A stretch of DNA of 64,000 bases from Rhodococcus tukisamuensis NBRC 100609 (GCF_001894985.1 NZ_BCXG01000002.1:186001-250000); one strand, 5' to 3'. Positions 25,014 to 35,170 are shown, counted from the first letter of the stretch. Numbers and translations are program-made. Notes: a model not told the origin generated them from the letters alone.

Positions 25014-25409
25014 CAGCAGTGGGAGCCAGTGTGCGATCTCCCCCGCTCGGGTGCCCGACGCGGTGAGCGCGCCCGCGGCCGCGGCCGCCTCGAAGGTCAG
25101 CCCCCCGGTGACCAGCTTCAGCCAGGTGCGCGGGTCGGTCTCCACGACATTGGGCGGCGTGCCGCGGGTGTGCCGCGGGCCCGCGATGCACTGGACCGCG
25201 ACGAACGGCGGGACGCGGACCTCCACCGACGAACCCGGCGCGACGTTCTCCAGGGTCCGGGCGCTGAGGCGAACCGCGGCGGCCAGCTCGGCGCGGGCGG
25301 GGGCGGCAGCCGCTGAGGCGTCGTCCGTGTCGGGGGCGCCGACCCAGTCCCGGACGGTCAGCAGTGCGTCCCGCAGCTGCGCGGGGTCGATCTTGCGGCG
25401 TGCGGTCAC
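25005..25409 (-). CDS. Sterol carrier family protein (Rv0807 type)
   Basis: This 134-residue protein belongs to the actinobacterial sterol carrier family: R-rich start, then VRLSARTLENVAPGSSVEVRVPPFVAVQCIAGPRHTRGTPPNVVETDPRTWL (in part, residues 45-97) and a C-terminal GTRAGEIAHWLPLL. The DPRTWLKLVTG motif is typical of SCP2-like folds. Its ligand is unknown. The GTG start overlaps the CPBP gene stop by 4 bases, so they are co-translated; the 3' end carries a perfect 17-bp tandem duplication. Confidence 0.85.
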   Translation of the reverse strand: MTARRKIDPAQLRDALLTVRDWVGAPDTDDASAAAAPARAELAAAVRLSARTLENVAPGSSVEVRVPPFVAVQCIAGPRHTRGTPPNVVETDPRTWLKLVTGGLTFEAAAAAGALTASGTRAGEIAHWLPLLRL

Positions 25410-26059
25410 CGCGCCAACCTACCGGCAGCCCAACGGGCGGCCAGCGCGCCGCCGACGTTCACCGACAGGTGCAGCAACATGGGCGCCAGTACGCCGCCGT
25501 CGCGTCGGAGCCGGTCGAAGAGCAGGCCGGACGCGGCGGTGACGGCGACGGTCGCGGCAACCGGATCACCCGCCACCCGTGCCGGCCGCACGTGCCAGAG
25601 CCCGAACGCGAGCGCTCCGACCGCTCCCCCGGCGCGCGGCCAGGCCCGCCGCACCTGCGCGTGCAGCACGGAACGGAACAGCAGTTCCTCGGCGAGCACC
25701 GTGCCGAACGGGATCTGCACGCCCACCCAGCGGGCGAACTCGGCCCGCCCGCGGATCGGGGGCTCACCGATGCGCGGCGCCAGCAGCGGTGCCGTCAACG
25801 ACGGGACGGCCAGCGCCGCCGCGTACGCCAGGGCAGGCACCGCGGCGACCGCGGCGGCGCGCGGCAACCCGCGCCGCAGCTCGAGCCCGAGCTCGGCCAC
25901 GCTCGCTCCGGATCCCAGCGCCAGGCCGGTGAACCCGACCGCCAGGGCCGTGTTCGCGGCCGCGCGACCGTCCGGCCCCAGACGCAGCGCGGGCAGCAGC
26001 CAGTTGCTCCAACCGACCAGGGCGAGCGCGCACCCGGCCGCGCGGGCGGGCACGTTCAC
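25406..26059 (-). CDS. CPBP (CAAX-type) intramembrane metalloprotease
   Basis: This 217-residue polytopic protein is very Ala/Leu-rich, with about six hydrophobic segments. The CPBP/Abi active-site motif is EELLFR (Glu124, Glu125, Arg129), with a downstream FGLWH His motif near 160 that completes the metal site. Such proteases cleave within membranes; substrates are unknown for this group. The gene lies between the membrane hydrolase gene and the SCP gene in one direction, overlapping SCP by 4 bases. Confidence 0.83.
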   Translation of the reverse strand: MNVPARAAGCALALVGWSNWLLPALRLGPDGRAAANTALAVGFTGLALGSGASVAELGLELRRGLPRAAAVAAVPALAYAAALAVPSLTAPLLAPRIGEPPIRGRAEFARWVGVQIPFGTVLAEELLFRSVLHAQVRRAWPRAGGAVGALAFGLWHVRPARVAGDPVAATVAVTAASGLLFDRLRRDGGVLAPMLLHLSVNVGGALAARWAAGRLAR

Positions 26060-26089
26060 CGAGTCCGGCCTGTCACTCGTCGGGACCGG

Positions 26090-27874
26090 TCACTTCTCCG
26101 GGCCCTGGGTGCCCACGACGGATTCCAGCACGCCCCGCACCCGGTCGGTGTCGGCCTGCGTCCAGCCGTCGGGCGCGGCGATCGCCAGCCAGCCGTCGAG
26201 CACGGTCGTGCCGTAGTTGTGCCCGTGCCCGTCCGGAACCCCCGCGGCATTGGCCAGGTCCGCCGACACCTGCCAGAACGTCACCACCGGGAACCACCGC
26301 ATCTGCGGGAGCCGGTCGTATCCGGGCGGCTCCGAGAGCCAGTCCGGTCGCTGGAACAGCAGGTCCGGCGACCACCACACCACGGGGTCGGACGGGTGCT
26401 GGATGTAGAGCACCCGCGGGTGGAGCCACGGCGACGGTGGCTGCGAGATGTCGGCGGCGCTGTCGGCGAACCGGACCACCAGGCCGTCGGCGTACACCGG
26501 GGCCACCTCCGGGGTGCCGGGGTCTCGGCGGGTGACCAGCTGGTGCCACAGCACGTTGGCATTGGGCGGACCGACCCACAACACCCCGTCGACGGTTTCG
26601 CGGATGGCCCCGAGGCTGTCGAACGCACCCTCGCCGGACTGCGTGCCGAGGCTCTCGCCGTACACGTACAGCTTGGGCCGGGTCTCCGGCGGCTTGGTCA
26701 GCCAGCGTTCGTGCACCTTGTCCACCAACGCCTTCCCCGCGTCGGCGGCCTTCTGCCGGTCCGCGATGAAGGAGATCCAGCTGGGCAGGTACGAGTACTG
26801 GGCCGCGACCAGGGCGGTGTCCCCGTTGTGCACCAGCTCGATGGCCTCGGCGGCGGTCGGGTTCACCCAGCCGGTGCCGGTGGTGGGAATGACCACCAGG
26901 ACGTTGCGGTCGAAGGCTCCGGTCCGTTCCAGCTCGTCGACCACCACGTCCATCCGCGCCTCGGTGGTCGCGGCGGTCTCGAGGCCGGCGTAGACCCGGA
27001 TCGGCTCCATGGCCGGGGCGCCGTTGGCGGCGGACAGCTGCGCGGCGTCCAACCCGCGGGAGACGAAGTTGCGCCCCTCGAAGCCGAGGGTGTCCCAGGG
27101 CGCCAACGACTCCGGGCTGCCCGACCGCTCCGGGTTGAGGGGCTCGGTGACGCCGTCGCGGGTGCTGTTGTTCTGCAGGCTGAACGCGGAGTTGGCGATG
27201 GAGTACAGCCCGTTCAGCAGCACGCCGGTGACCAGGGTGTAGGCCAGGAACGCCACCAGCACGACGCCGAGCGGGAACGCGGCCTGCCGCGGCACCTTCA
27301 GCCAGCGGTTGAGATAGCGGGCCACCAGCCGGACCAGGTCGCGCAGCACCCGCCACAGCGAGATCGCCGCGGCGGCCACGAGCAGGCTCAGCCCGCCGGT
27401 GCGGATGTAACCGGAGGTCGTGGTGCCCTCGGCGTCCATCAGTGCCGCCAGCTCCCGTTGCCAGCCCGCGGAGTACACCAGCATCACCACGGCCGCGACG
27501 ATCGAGCCGGCGACGACCACGATCTCGAGCACCTGCACGACCCGGGGCGGCAGCGGCCACCAGGACCGCCCCGCCAGCAGATAGCGGTACACCGCCCAGC
27601 CGACGGCGGCGCCCACCCCGTAGCCGATCGCGGCGTTGATTCCACCGATCAGACCCTGGAAGAGCCAGTCGCGTGGCAGCAGCGACGGGGTCAGCGACCA
27701 GCAGAAGAACAGTGCCGCGAACGCGATGCCGGTGAAGTCGAGGCGGAGCAGTCCCCATGCCCAGACCACGAACGGGTGGCGGGCGACGAGCTCGTCGGTA
27801 CGTGACCAGACCCCGGGCTGCGCAGCGTCAGGCTGCGCGGTCCCGGGGTCCTGGGTCTCGTCGACGTCGGTCAA
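26090..27874 (-). CDS. Integral membrane alpha/beta-hydrolase (Abhydrolase_9 family)
   Basis: This 594-residue protein has an N-terminal domain with about five membrane spans (residues 40-230) and a C-terminal alpha/beta-hydrolase domain with nucleophile motif YGESLGT (Ser near 406). The two-part layout, including FSLQNNSTRDGVTEP between the domains, fits the paired Abhydrolase_9_N/Abhydrolase_9 families common in mycolic-acid bacteria; the substrate is unknown. It starts at a TTG three bases after the purL stop, so its translation probably depends on purL. Confidence 0.83.
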   Translation of the reverse strand: MTDVDETQDPGTAQPDAAQPGVWSRTDELVARHPFVVWAWGLLRLDFTGIAFAALFFCWSLTPSLLPRDWLFQGLIGGINAAIGYGVGAAVGWAVYRYLLAGRSWWPLPPRVVQVLEIVVVAGSIVAAVVMLVYSAGWQRELAALMDAEGTTTSGYIRTGGLSLLVAAAAISLWRVLRDLVRLVARYLNRWLKVPRQAAFPLGVVLVAFLAYTLVTGVLLNGLYSIANSAFSLQNNSTRDGVTEPLNPERSGSPESLAPWDTLGFEGRNFVSRGLDAAQLSAANGAPAMEPIRVYAGLETAATTEARMDVVVDELERTGAFDRNVLVVIPTTGTGWVNPTAAEAIELVHNGDTALVAAQYSYLPSWISFIADRQKAADAGKALVDKVHERWLTKPPETRPKLYVYGESLGTQSGEGAFDSLGAIRETVDGVLWVGPPNANVLWHQLVTRRDPGTPEVAPVYADGLVVRFADSAADISQPPSPWLHPRVLYIQHPSDPVVWWSPDLLFQRPDWLSEPPGYDRLPQMRWFPVVTFWQVSADLANAAGVPDGHGHNYGTTVLDGWLAIAAPDGWTQADTDRVRGVLESVVGTQGPEK

Positions 27875-27877
27875 TAG

Positions 27878-30157
27878 CTACCCGAACAGCGCCGGCAGGG
27901 TGCCCTCGTGCGCCGCGCGCAGCTCCTCGAGGGTGACGGAGAACTGGCCCTGCACCTCGACGGAGTCGGAGCCCTCGTCGACGACGCCGATCCGCACCCA
28001 CGGCAGGCCGCGGGCGGTGCACATGCCGGTGAAGCGGGTCTCCTCGGTGCGCGGCACCGCGACCAGCACCCGGCCGGCGGACTCGGAGAACAGCGTCACG
28101 AACGGGTCCGCACCCTCGGGCAGCAGGATCCGGCAGCCGGTCTCGCCGGCCAGCGCCGCCTCGACGACGGCCTGCGCGAGGCCACCCTCGGACAGGTCGT
28201 GCGCGGCGGAGACGAGTCCGTCGCGGGAGCTGGCCAGCAGGATGTCCGCGAGCAGCTGCTCACGGGCCAGGTCGACCTTCGGCGGCACGCCGCCGAGATG
28301 GTCGTGTTCGACCTGGGCCCAGATCGAGCCGTCCAGCTCGTCGTGGGTCTCGCCGAGCAGGATCAGCGTCTCGCCGGGCTCGAGGCCCAGACCGGTCGGG
28401 ATGCGACGCTGCACGTCGTCGATGACGCCGAGCACAGCCACCACCGGGGTCGGCAGGATCGCCGTGGAACCGGTCTGGTTGTAGAAGCTGACGTTGCCGC
28501 CGGTGACCGGGATGCCGAGGGTGGCGCAGCCGTCCGCCAGGCCGCGCACGGCCTGCTGGAACTGCCACATCACGCCCGGATCCTCCGGGGAACCGAAGTT
28601 GAGGCAGTTGCTCACGGCCTGCGGGGTGGCACCGGTGACCGCGACGTTGCGGAACGCCTCGGCCAGGGCCAGCTGGGCGCCGGCGTACGGGTCCAGCGCC
28701 GTGTAACGGCCGGAGGCGTCGGTGGCCAGGGCGATGCCACGGCCGGTCTTCTCGTCGACCCGGATCACGCCGGCGTCGGCCTGCTCGGCGAGCACCGTGT
28801 TGCCGCGGACGTACCGGTCGTACTGCTCGGTGATCCACTTGCGGCTGCACAGCTGCGGCGAGGAGATCATCTTGAGCAGGGTGGCCTGCAGCTCGGCCGC
28901 GGTCTCCGGGCGCTCGAGCCCGGCAGTGGTGTTCGCGATCAACGCGTCCTGCGCCTCGGGGCGCTGCACGGGGCGCTCGTAGACCGGGCCCTCGTGCGCG
29001 ACGGTGCGCGGCGGCACGTCGACGACGGTCTCGCCGTGCCAGTCGATGACCAGCCGGTCGCCGTCGGTGACCTCACCGATGACGGTGGCGAGCACGTCCC
29101 ACTTGCGGCAGACCTCCATGAACGCGTCCACGTTCTCGGGGGTCACCACGGCGCACATGCGCTCCTGCGACTCGCTGGAGAGCACCTCCGCCGCGGTCAT
29201 GCCGGTGGCGCGCATCGGCACCGCGTCCAGGTTGATGTGCATGCCGCCGTCGCCGGCCGCGGCCAGCTCCGAGGTCGCGCAGGACAGCCCGGCGCCGCCG
29301 AGGTCCTGGATGCCGACCACGAGTCCGGCGGCGTACAGGTCGAGGCAGCACTCGATGAGCACCTTCTCGGTGAACGGGTCGCCGACCTGCACGGCGGGCA
29401 GCTTCTTGGGACGGCCGCCCGACGACTCGTCGAAGGTCTCCGATGCCAGCACCGAGACGCCGCCGATGCCGTCGAGGCCGGTGCGGGCGCCGAACAGGAT
29501 GATCTTGTTGCCGGCGCCGGACGCGAATGCCAGGTGCAGGTCCTCGACCCGCATCACGCCGGCGCACAGCGCGTTGACCAGCGGGTTGCCCGCGTAGGAC
29601 GCGTCGAAGACCGTCTCGCCGCCGACGTTGGGCAGGCCGAGGGAGTTGCCGTAGCCGCCGACGCCGCGGACGACGCCGTCGACGACGCGCCTGGTGTCGG
29701 GAGCGTCCGCCGCGCCGAAGCGCAGCTGGTCCATGACCGCGATCGGGCGGGCGCCCATGGCCATGATGTCGCGGACGATGCCGCCGACGCCGGTGGCCGC
29801 ACCCTGGTAGGGCTCGATGTAGGACGGGTGGTTGTGCGACTCGACCTTGAAGGTGACCGCCCAGCCGTCGCCGATGTCGACGACGCCGGCGTTCTCGCCG
29901 ATGCCTGCCAGCATGGAGGAGCGCATCTCGTCGGTGGTGGTCTCACCGAAGTACTTCAGGTGCACCTTGGAGGACTTGTAGGAGCAGTGCTCGCTCCACA
30001 TCACCGAGTACATCGCGAGCTCGGCGTCCGTGGGGCGACGACCGAGGATTTCCCGAATGCGGGTGTACTCGTCGTCCTTGAGGCCCAGTTCCCGGTGGGG
30101 CTGGGCGACATCCGGGGTCGCTGCGGCGTTGGTGACGGTATCGACCTGCGAAGACAC
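27878..30157 (-). CDS. purL: Phosphoribosylformylglycinamidine synthase subunit PurL
   Basis: This 759-residue small-type PurL makes FGAM from FGAR and ATP using ammonia delivered by PurQ, with PurS bridging the complex. Landmarks are [15 protein letters not shown] near residue 44 (ATP/FGAR site His), [25 protein letters not shown] near 94 and [14 protein letters not shown] near 218. The GTG at 30157 is chosen because upstream in-frame sequence is an arginine/proline-rich non-conserved extension, and GGAAGGG lies before it. purQ and purS are 6.2 kb away on the same strand. Confidence 0.95.
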   Translation of the reverse strand: MSSQVDTVTNAAATPDVAQPHRELGLKDDEYTRIREILGRRPTDAELAMYSVMWSEHCSYKSSKVHLKYFGETTTDEMRSSMLAGIGENAGVVDIGDGWAVTFKVESHNHPSYIEPYQGAATGVGGIVRDIMAMGARPIAVMDQLRFGAADAPDTRRVVDGVVRGVGGYGNSLGLPNVGGETVFDASYAGNPLVNALCAGVMRVEDLHLAFASGAGNKIILFGARTGLDGIGGVSVLASETFDESSGGRPKKLPAVQVGDPFTEKVLIECCLDLYAAGLVVGIQDLGGAGLSCATSELAAAGDGGMHINLDAVPMRATGMTAAEVLSSESQERMCAVVTPENVDAFMEVCRKWDVLATVIGEVTDGDRLVIDWHGETVVDVPPRTVAHEGPVYERPVQRPEAQDALIANTTAGLERPETAAELQATLLKMISSPQLCSRKWITEQYDRYVRGNTVLAEQADAGVIRVDEKTGRGIALATDASGRYTALDPYAGAQLALAEAFRNVAVTGATPQAVSNCLNFGSPEDPGVMWQFQQAVRGLADGCATLGIPVTGGNVSFYNQTGSTAILPTPVVAVLGVIDDVQRRIPTGLGLEPGETLILLGETHDELDGSIWAQVEHDHLGGVPPKVDLAREQLLADILLASSRDGLVSAAHDLSEGGLAQAVVEAALAGETGCRILLPEGADPFVTLFSESAGRVLVAVPRTEETRFTGMCTARGLPWVRIGVVDEGSDSVEVQGQFSVTLEELRAAHEGTLPALFG

Positions 30158-30320
30158 TGGAAGTGGGGTCCCTTCCCTGAAGGAGTCAGATCGGCAGACC
30201 GGCGGGGCGCTGCCTGGGCAAAGTCTAGCCGGGCGCACCGACGTCCGACGCACTGGCAGAGCCGACCACGACCCGCCCCTCGGCCGGGGGCGGGCCGCGC
30301 GCGTCAGCTCGGCCGGTCCG

Positions 30321-31667
30321 TCACTTGTCCGCGGGTGTTTCCGCGGGGGTCTCCTCGGGCACACCCGCGGGGTACTCCGTCCCGATCCGCTGCGCCTCAC
30401 CGGTGGTCGCCGGGTCCGGCCGGTCGACCTGGTCGGTGGCGGCCATCTGCAGGCCCTGGAGGTCGGTGCGCATGTAGATGACGTTGTACCGGTCCCAGGT
30501 GGTGACCACGGACTCGAGGTACCGCCCGCTGGCCCACGGGTGCATGAATCCGCCGTACACCGAGGGCAACAGCAAGCCGCTGATGATGGTCTGGGTGCCG
30601 CTCCAGGGGCCCTGCGGGTTGTCGGCCTGCCGGATGACCAGACCGTCCAGGTCGGTGTACATGGCGACGTACTTGCCCAGGTAGTCGTTCCACTGCACCG
30701 ACAGCTCGCTGACCGGCGCGGGCATCACGGCCTTGGCCGCCTCGGCGTCGGCCGTCCAGCCGGTGCCGTCCCAGTACTCGTAGGCGGTCAGGTTGCGAAG
30801 CTGGTCGCCGTGCACCCGGGCCAGCAGGGCATCGCCGAATCGGCCCGACGGCGTCCCGTACTCGTAGATGTAGCCGTCGCCGCGGCCCGTCAGGAACGCG
30901 CTCTGCTGCCAGTTCTTGTTGCCCGGCGCGATGGCCGGGATGTCCTCGATGCCGATCCCCTCGGTGTTGGCCCGCACGGTGGCCGGGTCCAGCGACCAGT
31001 TCTCACCGTTGTCGGTGGAGTAGGCGATCGCCGAGTAGTTGGTGGTCCAGTTGCCCGGGGTGTCCCAGGACCGCACCGACATGAAGCGGATGTACTGGAC
31101 TCCGTTGTAGGCCACCGCACCGGTCGGAATGGTCGTGAACTCGCCGGGAATCGCGAAGCCGGGGATGATCTCCTTCGAGTGGTTCGGTGCGTCCAGGGGC
31201 GAGCTGTCGATCCGCATGCCGTCGGCCAGGTTCGTGTCGGCGCTGCGGAAGAGCACGTTGCTGCGCCAGTCGTCGCCCTCGGAGCCGCACTTGCCGACCG
31301 TGTCGCCGAACGCGACCAGCGTGTCGTGGTCCGCGCCGGCCAGGCCGTTGTCCCACATGATGCCGAGATCCGTGCCGGAGACGTTGAACCTGTTGATGGT
31401 GTCGTTGGGGCTGCCGGGGCCGGTCACCATCTCGATCGCCTTGGTACGGCCGGTCAGCTGCGGCAGCGCGCCGTCCGGCGAACCGGTGATCCACGGCAGT
31501 GCCTTGCCCAGCGAACCCGTGGCACTGCCGGAGCTGCTCCCACCCTGCCCGCAGGGCCCACCATTGGCCGCGGCGGCCGGCGGGGCCATCACCACCGACA
31601 GCGACACGGTGACCGCCGCGGCGGACATCGCCGCAGGCCATGTACGTCTCTTCGAGTGCACTGGCAA
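30321..31667 (-). CDS. Secreted DUF4185 protein, candidate endo-D-arabinanase (GH183)
   Basis: This 448-residue protein has a signal peptide (residues 1-34, ending APPAAAANG) and a five-bladed-propeller-type DUF4185 domain: [27 protein letters not shown] near 92, [11 protein letters not shown] near 137 and YGGFMHPWA near 375. DUF4185 proteins of mycobacteria have been characterised as GH183 endo-D-arabinanases that cut arabinogalactan or lipoarabinomannan. A role in remodelling the producer's own mycolyl-arabinogalactan wall is therefore likely but inferred. It stands alone between purL and a peptidase gene. Confidence 0.8.
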   Translation of the reverse strand: MPVHSKRRTWPAAMSAAAVTVSLSVVMAPPAAAANGGPCGQGGSSSGSATGSLGKALPWITGSPDGALPQLTGRTKAIEMVTGPGSPNDTINRFNVSGTDLGIMWDNGLAGADHDTLVAFGDTVGKCGSEGDDWRSNVLFRSADTNLADGMRIDSSPLDAPNHSKEIIPGFAIPGEFTTIPTGAVAYNGVQYIRFMSVRSWDTPGNWTTNYSAIAYSTDNGENWSLDPATVRANTEGIGIEDIPAIAPGNKNWQQSAFLTGRGDGYIYEYGTPSGRFGDALLARVHGDQLRNLTAYEYWDGTGWTADAEAAKAVMPAPVSELSVQWNDYLGKYVAMYTDLDGLVIRQADNPQGPWSGTQTIISGLLLPSVYGGFMHPWASGRYLESVVTTWDRYNVIYMRTDLQGLQMAATDQVDRPDPATTGEAQRIGTEYPAGVPEETPAETPADK

Positions 31668-31887
31668 TCCCCTTCAGCCGAGCGGACGGCGGGGCCCGGC
31701 CGCGTCGACCGGATCCCGCCGCTTCGTCTGCGACAGCACACCACGGGCTAATCGCGGGCGCGCGGCAACCAAGGCCCCGGCGACCGGACCGTTGCGAACT
31801 GTTTGGGAAATCGTTATGCGGCGCTTGAATTCTGCACAGTCGTCGTTTCAGCCGACAGCGTCGACCGTGCCGGGCCGGGTACGCATG

Positions 31888-33174
31888 TCACTCGACCGGC
31901 GTCAGGAAGGCCGCGAGCGCGTCCGCGTAGTACGCGACGTCGGCGGCGCCCATCAGCTCCCGAGCCGAGTGCATCGCCAGTTGCGGGGCACCGACATCCA
32001 CGGTGGACAGGCCCGTACGCGAGGCCGTGATGGGCCCGATCGTCGAGCCGCACGGCAGGTCCGCACGGTGCACGTACCGCTGCAACGGCACCCCCGCCTG
32101 GTCGCAGGCCAGCGCGAACGCACCCGCGCCGGCAGCGTCGGTGGCGTACCGCAGGTTCTGGTTCACCTTGAGCACCGGTCCCCCGTTGACCTCGATGCGG
32201 TGCGCCGGCTCGTGCCGGTCCGGGTAGTTCGGGTGGGTGGCGTGGGCCATGTCGCCGGACGCGCACACCGAGCCGGCCAGCGCCCGCAGGAAGTCTTCCC
32301 GGCCGCCGCCGCGGGCCAGCACGATCCGCTCGAGGACCGAGTTCAGCAGGTCTGAGAAGGCGCCACGATCGGACATGCTGCCGACCTCCTCGTGGTCGAA
32401 CAGCGCCAGCACGGGGATGGCCTCGCCCGGCTCCTCGACCGCCGCAAGCAATGCCCTGGTTCCCGCGTAGCAGGTGCCCTGGTTGTCCAGTCGCGGCGCG
32501 CTGACCAACTCGTCGTGCAGCCCGACCACCGCGCTCGGCGCGAGGTCGTGGGTCATCAGCTCCCAGCCGAGCACCGCGTCCTCGGCGACCCCCGCCTGCC
32601 CGGCCAGGTAGCCGAGGAACGAGGTCGGCGAGTTGCCGACACCCCAGATCGCGTTGACATGCCGCTGCGGGTCGAGCTGAACGCCCTTACGTTCCTCGGA
32701 CAGGTGGATCGCCAGCTGCGGCACCCGCAGGATCGGCCGGTCCACCCGGATCAGCTTCTGCTGCAGCGTGTTTCCCACCCGCACACTGATCCGACCGGAG
32801 ATCCCGAGGTCGCGGTCGAGCCACGAGTTCAGCCAGGCGCCGCCGTACGGTTCCAGGCCCACCAACTGCCATCCGGCGGACCGCAGGTCGGGGTGCTGCT
32901 TGACCCGCAGGTTCGGGCTGTCGGTGTGGCCGCCGACGATCCGGAACGGCGACTCGCCGTGGCCGGACTCCTCGGTGCTCCACGCCACCAACGAGCCGCC
33001 CCGCACCAGGTAGTACCGGCCGGGCGCGGTCGGCCAGCCGTCCGTTTCGCGCAACTCGACGAAGCCGGCCTCCGTCAGCTCGGCCGCGACCGTCTCGCAC
33101 ACGTGGAACGGGGACGGGGAGGCGTCGACGAAGGCACAGAGTCCGGAGGCGGTGGCGTCGGTCATCGTGGGCAT
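31888..33174 (-). CDS. M18 family aminopeptidase
   Basis: This 428-residue cytosolic metallo-aminopeptidase corresponds to M. tuberculosis Rv0800. Metal-site and catalytic motifs are visible: [12 protein letters not shown] near 83, [14 protein letters not shown] near 230, LFDHEEVGS near 258 and a closing [28 protein letters not shown] region. It removes N-terminal acidic or neutral residues in the family. The ATG at 33174 is chosen because TAGGAT ends 7 bases upstream, giving a leaderless mRNA; an ATG three codons later is an alternative. Confidence 0.88.
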   Translation of the reverse strand: MPTMTDATASGLCAFVDASPSPFHVCETVAAELTEAGFVELRETDGWPTAPGRYYLVRGGSLVAWSTEESGHGESPFRIVGGHTDSPNLRVKQHPDLRSAGWQLVGLEPYGGAWLNSWLDRDLGISGRISVRVGNTLQQKLIRVDRPILRVPQLAIHLSEERKGVQLDPQRHVNAIWGVGNSPTSFLGYLAGQAGVAEDAVLGWELMTHDLAPSAVVGLHDELVSAPRLDNQGTCYAGTRALLAAVEEPGEAIPVLALFDHEEVGSMSDRGAFSDLLNSVLERIVLARGGGREDFLRALAGSVCASGDMAHATHPNYPDRHEPAHRIEVNGGPVLKVNQNLRYATDAAGAGAFALACDQAGVPLQRYVHRADLPCGSTIGPITASRTGLSTVDVGAPQLAMHSARELMGAADVAYYADALAAFLTPVE

Positions 33175-33181
33175 GCCCACG

Positions 33182-33187
33182 ATCCTA
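33182..33187 (-). promoter_or_regulatory. -10 element of the leaderless M18 peptidase gene
   Basis: TAGGAT on the minus strand ends seven bases before the ATG at 33174, and no ribosome site is present. Confidence 0.45.
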
Positions 33188-33228
33188 GGACCGCCGACAC
33201 CGCCCCGGGCCCGGCGATCGGTGTTCGC

Positions 33229-33582
33229 TCAGTGCTCGCCGCCGGCGACACAGAAGCGGTTGCCGTCCGGATCGGTCAGCGTCACCCAGCGGAAGCCGTC
33301 CATGTCGTGCCGCTCGTACTCGGTGGCGCCGGCCGCGGTCAGCCGCGCGACCTCCGCGTCCAGGTCCGGCGCGGACAGGTCCAGGTGCACCCGGTTCTTG
33401 CCGGGCGTCGGGTCCTCCACCTTCTGGAAGGCCAGCTTGTACGGCGCGCCCGGCACCCCGACCAGGAAGAACCAGCCCTCGTTCTCCTGCTCGATCCGGC
33501 CGCCGACCTGCTCCGCCCACCAGGTGGCGAGCGGTCCGGGGTCGGCGCTGTCGACTGTGATCATGCCCAGGGTCAATGTCAT
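33229..33582 (-). CDS. VOC family (glyoxalase-like) protein
   Basis: This 117-residue single VOC domain has paired beta-alpha-beta-beta-beta units: GMITVDSADPGPLATWWAEQVGG at the start, NRVHLDLSAPDLDAEVARLTAAGA in the middle and RWVTLTDPDGNRFCVAGGEH at the end, where His and Glu positions could bind a metal. The small size fits glyoxalase-like or resistance-type proteins (Rv0801 homologue); the substrate is unknown. The ATG is six bases from TAGCGT (33589-33594), so it is likely leaderless. It is divergent from the DyP gene. Confidence 0.82.
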   Translation of the reverse strand: MTLTLGMITVDSADPGPLATWWAEQVGGRIEQENEGWFFLVGVPGAPYKLAFQKVEDPTPGKNRVHLDLSAPDLDAEVARLTAAGATEYERHDMDGFRWVTLTDPDGNRFCVAGGEH

Positions 33583-33655
33583 GTCGGCACGCTACCGCCG
33601 GGCACCGACATCCCGCGGCCGAGGCGGCGTCGGTGGCCCCAACTAGGGTGAACCG

Positions 33656-33681
33656 GACATCGGCGGACAACCGCCGATGTC
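33656..33681 (+). promoter_or_regulatory. Perfect hairpin at the predicted 5' end of the DyP mRNA
   Basis: GACATCGGCGG (33656-33666) and CCGCCGATGTC (33671-33681) form an 11-bp stem with an ACAA loop. TAGGGT (33644-33649) upstream would start transcription at about 33656, exactly at the stem. It could protect the mRNA 5' end or be a palindromic operator. Confidence 0.5.
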
Positions 33682-33714
33682 GATGTACCGCCCCATGATT
33701 GGAGTTTCGAGAAG

Positions 33715-34650
33715 ATGCCCGAGTCCCAGACGGTGGCGACGCCGCTGACCCCCGCGGCACTGTTCCTGGTCGTGACGATCGACGTGGGCGGCGAGGCCAC
33801 CGCCCGCGGGTTGCTCGCCGCCACCGCGGGCCTGCGCCGCGCGACCGGGCTGCGGATGCCCGGCTCGGGCCTGGAACTGGTCACCGGCGTCGGTTCGTCG
33901 GCGTGGGACCGGCTGTTCGGCGGACCTCGGCCCGCCGACCTGCACGAGTTCACCGAGCTGCGGGGCGAGACCCACCGCGCGCCGTCCACCCCGGGCGACC
34001 TGCTCTTCCACATTCGCGCGATGAGCACGGACGCGTGCTTCGAACTGGCCCACCAGATCACCAAGCGGCTGGCGGGCGCGGCCACCGTCGTCGAGGAGGT
34101 GCACGGTTTCCAGTACTTCGAGAACCGGGACCTGATCGGGTTCGTCGACGGCACCGAGAACCCGGTGGGCGCCCAGGCCGTCGCCGCCGTCACGGTCGGC
34201 GACGAGGACCCCGGGTTCGCGGGCGGGTCCTACGTGCACGTGCAGCGGTACGTGCACGACATGACGTCATGGGAGGCGCTGGAAGTCCCCGAGCAGGAGC
34301 GGGTCATCGGGCGCAGCAAGCCCGACGACGTCGAGATGACAGCCGACGTCAAGCCCGCCAACTCGCACGTCGCGCTGAACGCGATCAAGGACGAGGAAGG
34401 CCGGTCACTCGAGATCCTGCGCGCCAACATGCCGTACGGCCAGGCCGGCGGCGAGATGGGCACCTACTTCATCGGGTACTGCCGCACGCCCGCGATCACC
34501 GAGCGGATGCTCGAGAACATGTTCCTCGGCAGCCCGCGCGGCAACCACGACCGGCTGCTGGACTTCTCGACCGCCGTCACCGGTTCGCTGTTCTTCGCAC
34601 CGAGCGCGGACTTCCTCGACGCGCTGCCCGCCGCCCCGGCCGCCGTCTGA
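33715..34650 (+). CDS. Dye-decolorizing (DyP-type) heme peroxidase
   Basis: This 311-residue heme peroxidase has the DyP signature GFVDGTENP (distal Asp near 144) and the proximal region GSYVHVQRYVHDMTSWE near 169-185, with catalytic Arg further on in NMPYGQAGGEMGTYF. DyP enzymes oxidise bulky phenolic or dye substrates with hydrogen peroxide. In M. tuberculosis (Rv0799c) DyP is packed in an encapsulin by a C-terminal tag; here the chain stops at DALPAAPAAV with no such tag, and no encapsulin gene is adjacent. GGAG lies 12 bases before the ATG. Confidence 0.92.
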   Translation: MPESQTVATPLTPAALFLVVTIDVGGEATARGLLAATAGLRRATGLRMPGSGLELVTGVGSSAWDRLFGGPRPADLHEFTELRGETHRAPSTPGDLLFHIRAMSTDACFELAHQITKRLAGAATVVEEVHGFQYFENRDLIGFVDGTENPVGAQAVAAVTVGDEDPGFAGGSYVHVQRYVHDMTSWEALEVPEQERVIGRSKPDDVEMTADVKPANSHVALNAIKDEEGRSLEILRANMPYGQAGGEMGTYFIGYCRTPAITERMLENMFLGSPRGNHDRLLDFSTAVTGSLFFAPSADFLDALPAAPAAV

Positions 34651-34668
34651 CGCGCGGCGGGGCGGCCC

Positions 34669-34712
34669 TCAGTTCTCGGGAGTACGCAGCTCAGTTCCCG
34701 GGGAGTACGCAG
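34669..34712. repeat. Near-perfect 21-22-bp duplication at the CMD gene 3' end
   Basis: TCAGTTCYCGGG followed by AGTACGCAG occurs at 34669-34689 and, with one extra G, at 34691-34712. The right copy begins with the stop codon of the carboxymuconolactone decarboxylase gene; the left copy lies between it and the convergent DyP gene. Confidence 0.7.
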
Positions 34713-35170
34713 ACGGTGTCGAGGCCGAGGACGTGGTTGAGCCTGCCGAAGGCCAGCCAGGCGCCGATGCTCATGCTCAGTTCCACGATCTCGGTCTGGC
34801 TGTAGTGCGCGCCCATCCGCTCCCAGAACTCGTCGTCGAGGCCGTGGTGGTCGAGGGCGTAACGGTCGGCGTACTCGGCGGCCAGCCGGGTGCGGTCGTC
34901 GAAGACATCGGTGGTGCGCCACTGCTCGACGGCCTCGTCGAAGCCGGCCTCGACCTTCTGGCCGTCACGTTCGGTCCGCCAGTCCTGGCAGAAGATGCAC
35001 CCGTTGATCTGTGCGATCCGCAGCCGCGCCGCCTCGAAGGCACGCAGGTCGATGGTCGAGTGCTCGTAGACCGACAGGGAGAACTTCGAGGCCGCGATCC
35101 CGATGCCGGGGACCATCTCGCCCCACACGTAGCCGATCGGATCCTTGCCCTCTGGAATGTCGATGTTCAT
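34691..35170 (-). CDS. Carboxymuconolactone decarboxylase family protein (AhpD-like)
   Basis: This 159-residue all-helical protein has the CMD redox motif CIFCQDW (Cys58, Cys61) and downstream helix TEIVELSMSIGAWLAFGRLNHVLGLD. The CxxC places it with AhpD-like peroxidases rather than true decarboxylases. The ATG has AAAGGA 5 bases upstream and overlaps the stop of the dehydrogenase gene behind it, so the two are coupled. Convergent with DyP; whether they share an oxidative-stress role is speculation. Confidence 0.83.
   Translation of the reverse strand: MNIDIPEGKDPIGYVWGEMVPGIGIAASKFSLSVYEHSTIDLRAFEAARLRIAQINGCIFCQDWRTERDGQKVEAGFDEAVEQWRTTDVFDDRTRLAAEYADRYALDHHGLDDEFWERMGAHYSQTEIVELSMSIGAWLAFGRLNHVLGLDTVCVLPGN

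Noticed and set aside
27908-30481. 857-codon open frame opposite purL
   Set aside because: Complementary-frame shadow of purL with no recognisable motif.
31668-31887. 220-base gap between the DUF4185 and M18 peptidase genes
   Set aside because: Examined for small ORFs, hairpins and promoter elements; no convincing feature found.
34651-34712. Possible encapsulin remnant downstream of DyP
   Set aside because: The short gap only contains a duplicated piece of the AhpD-like gene end; nothing resembles encapsulin or its cargo tag.
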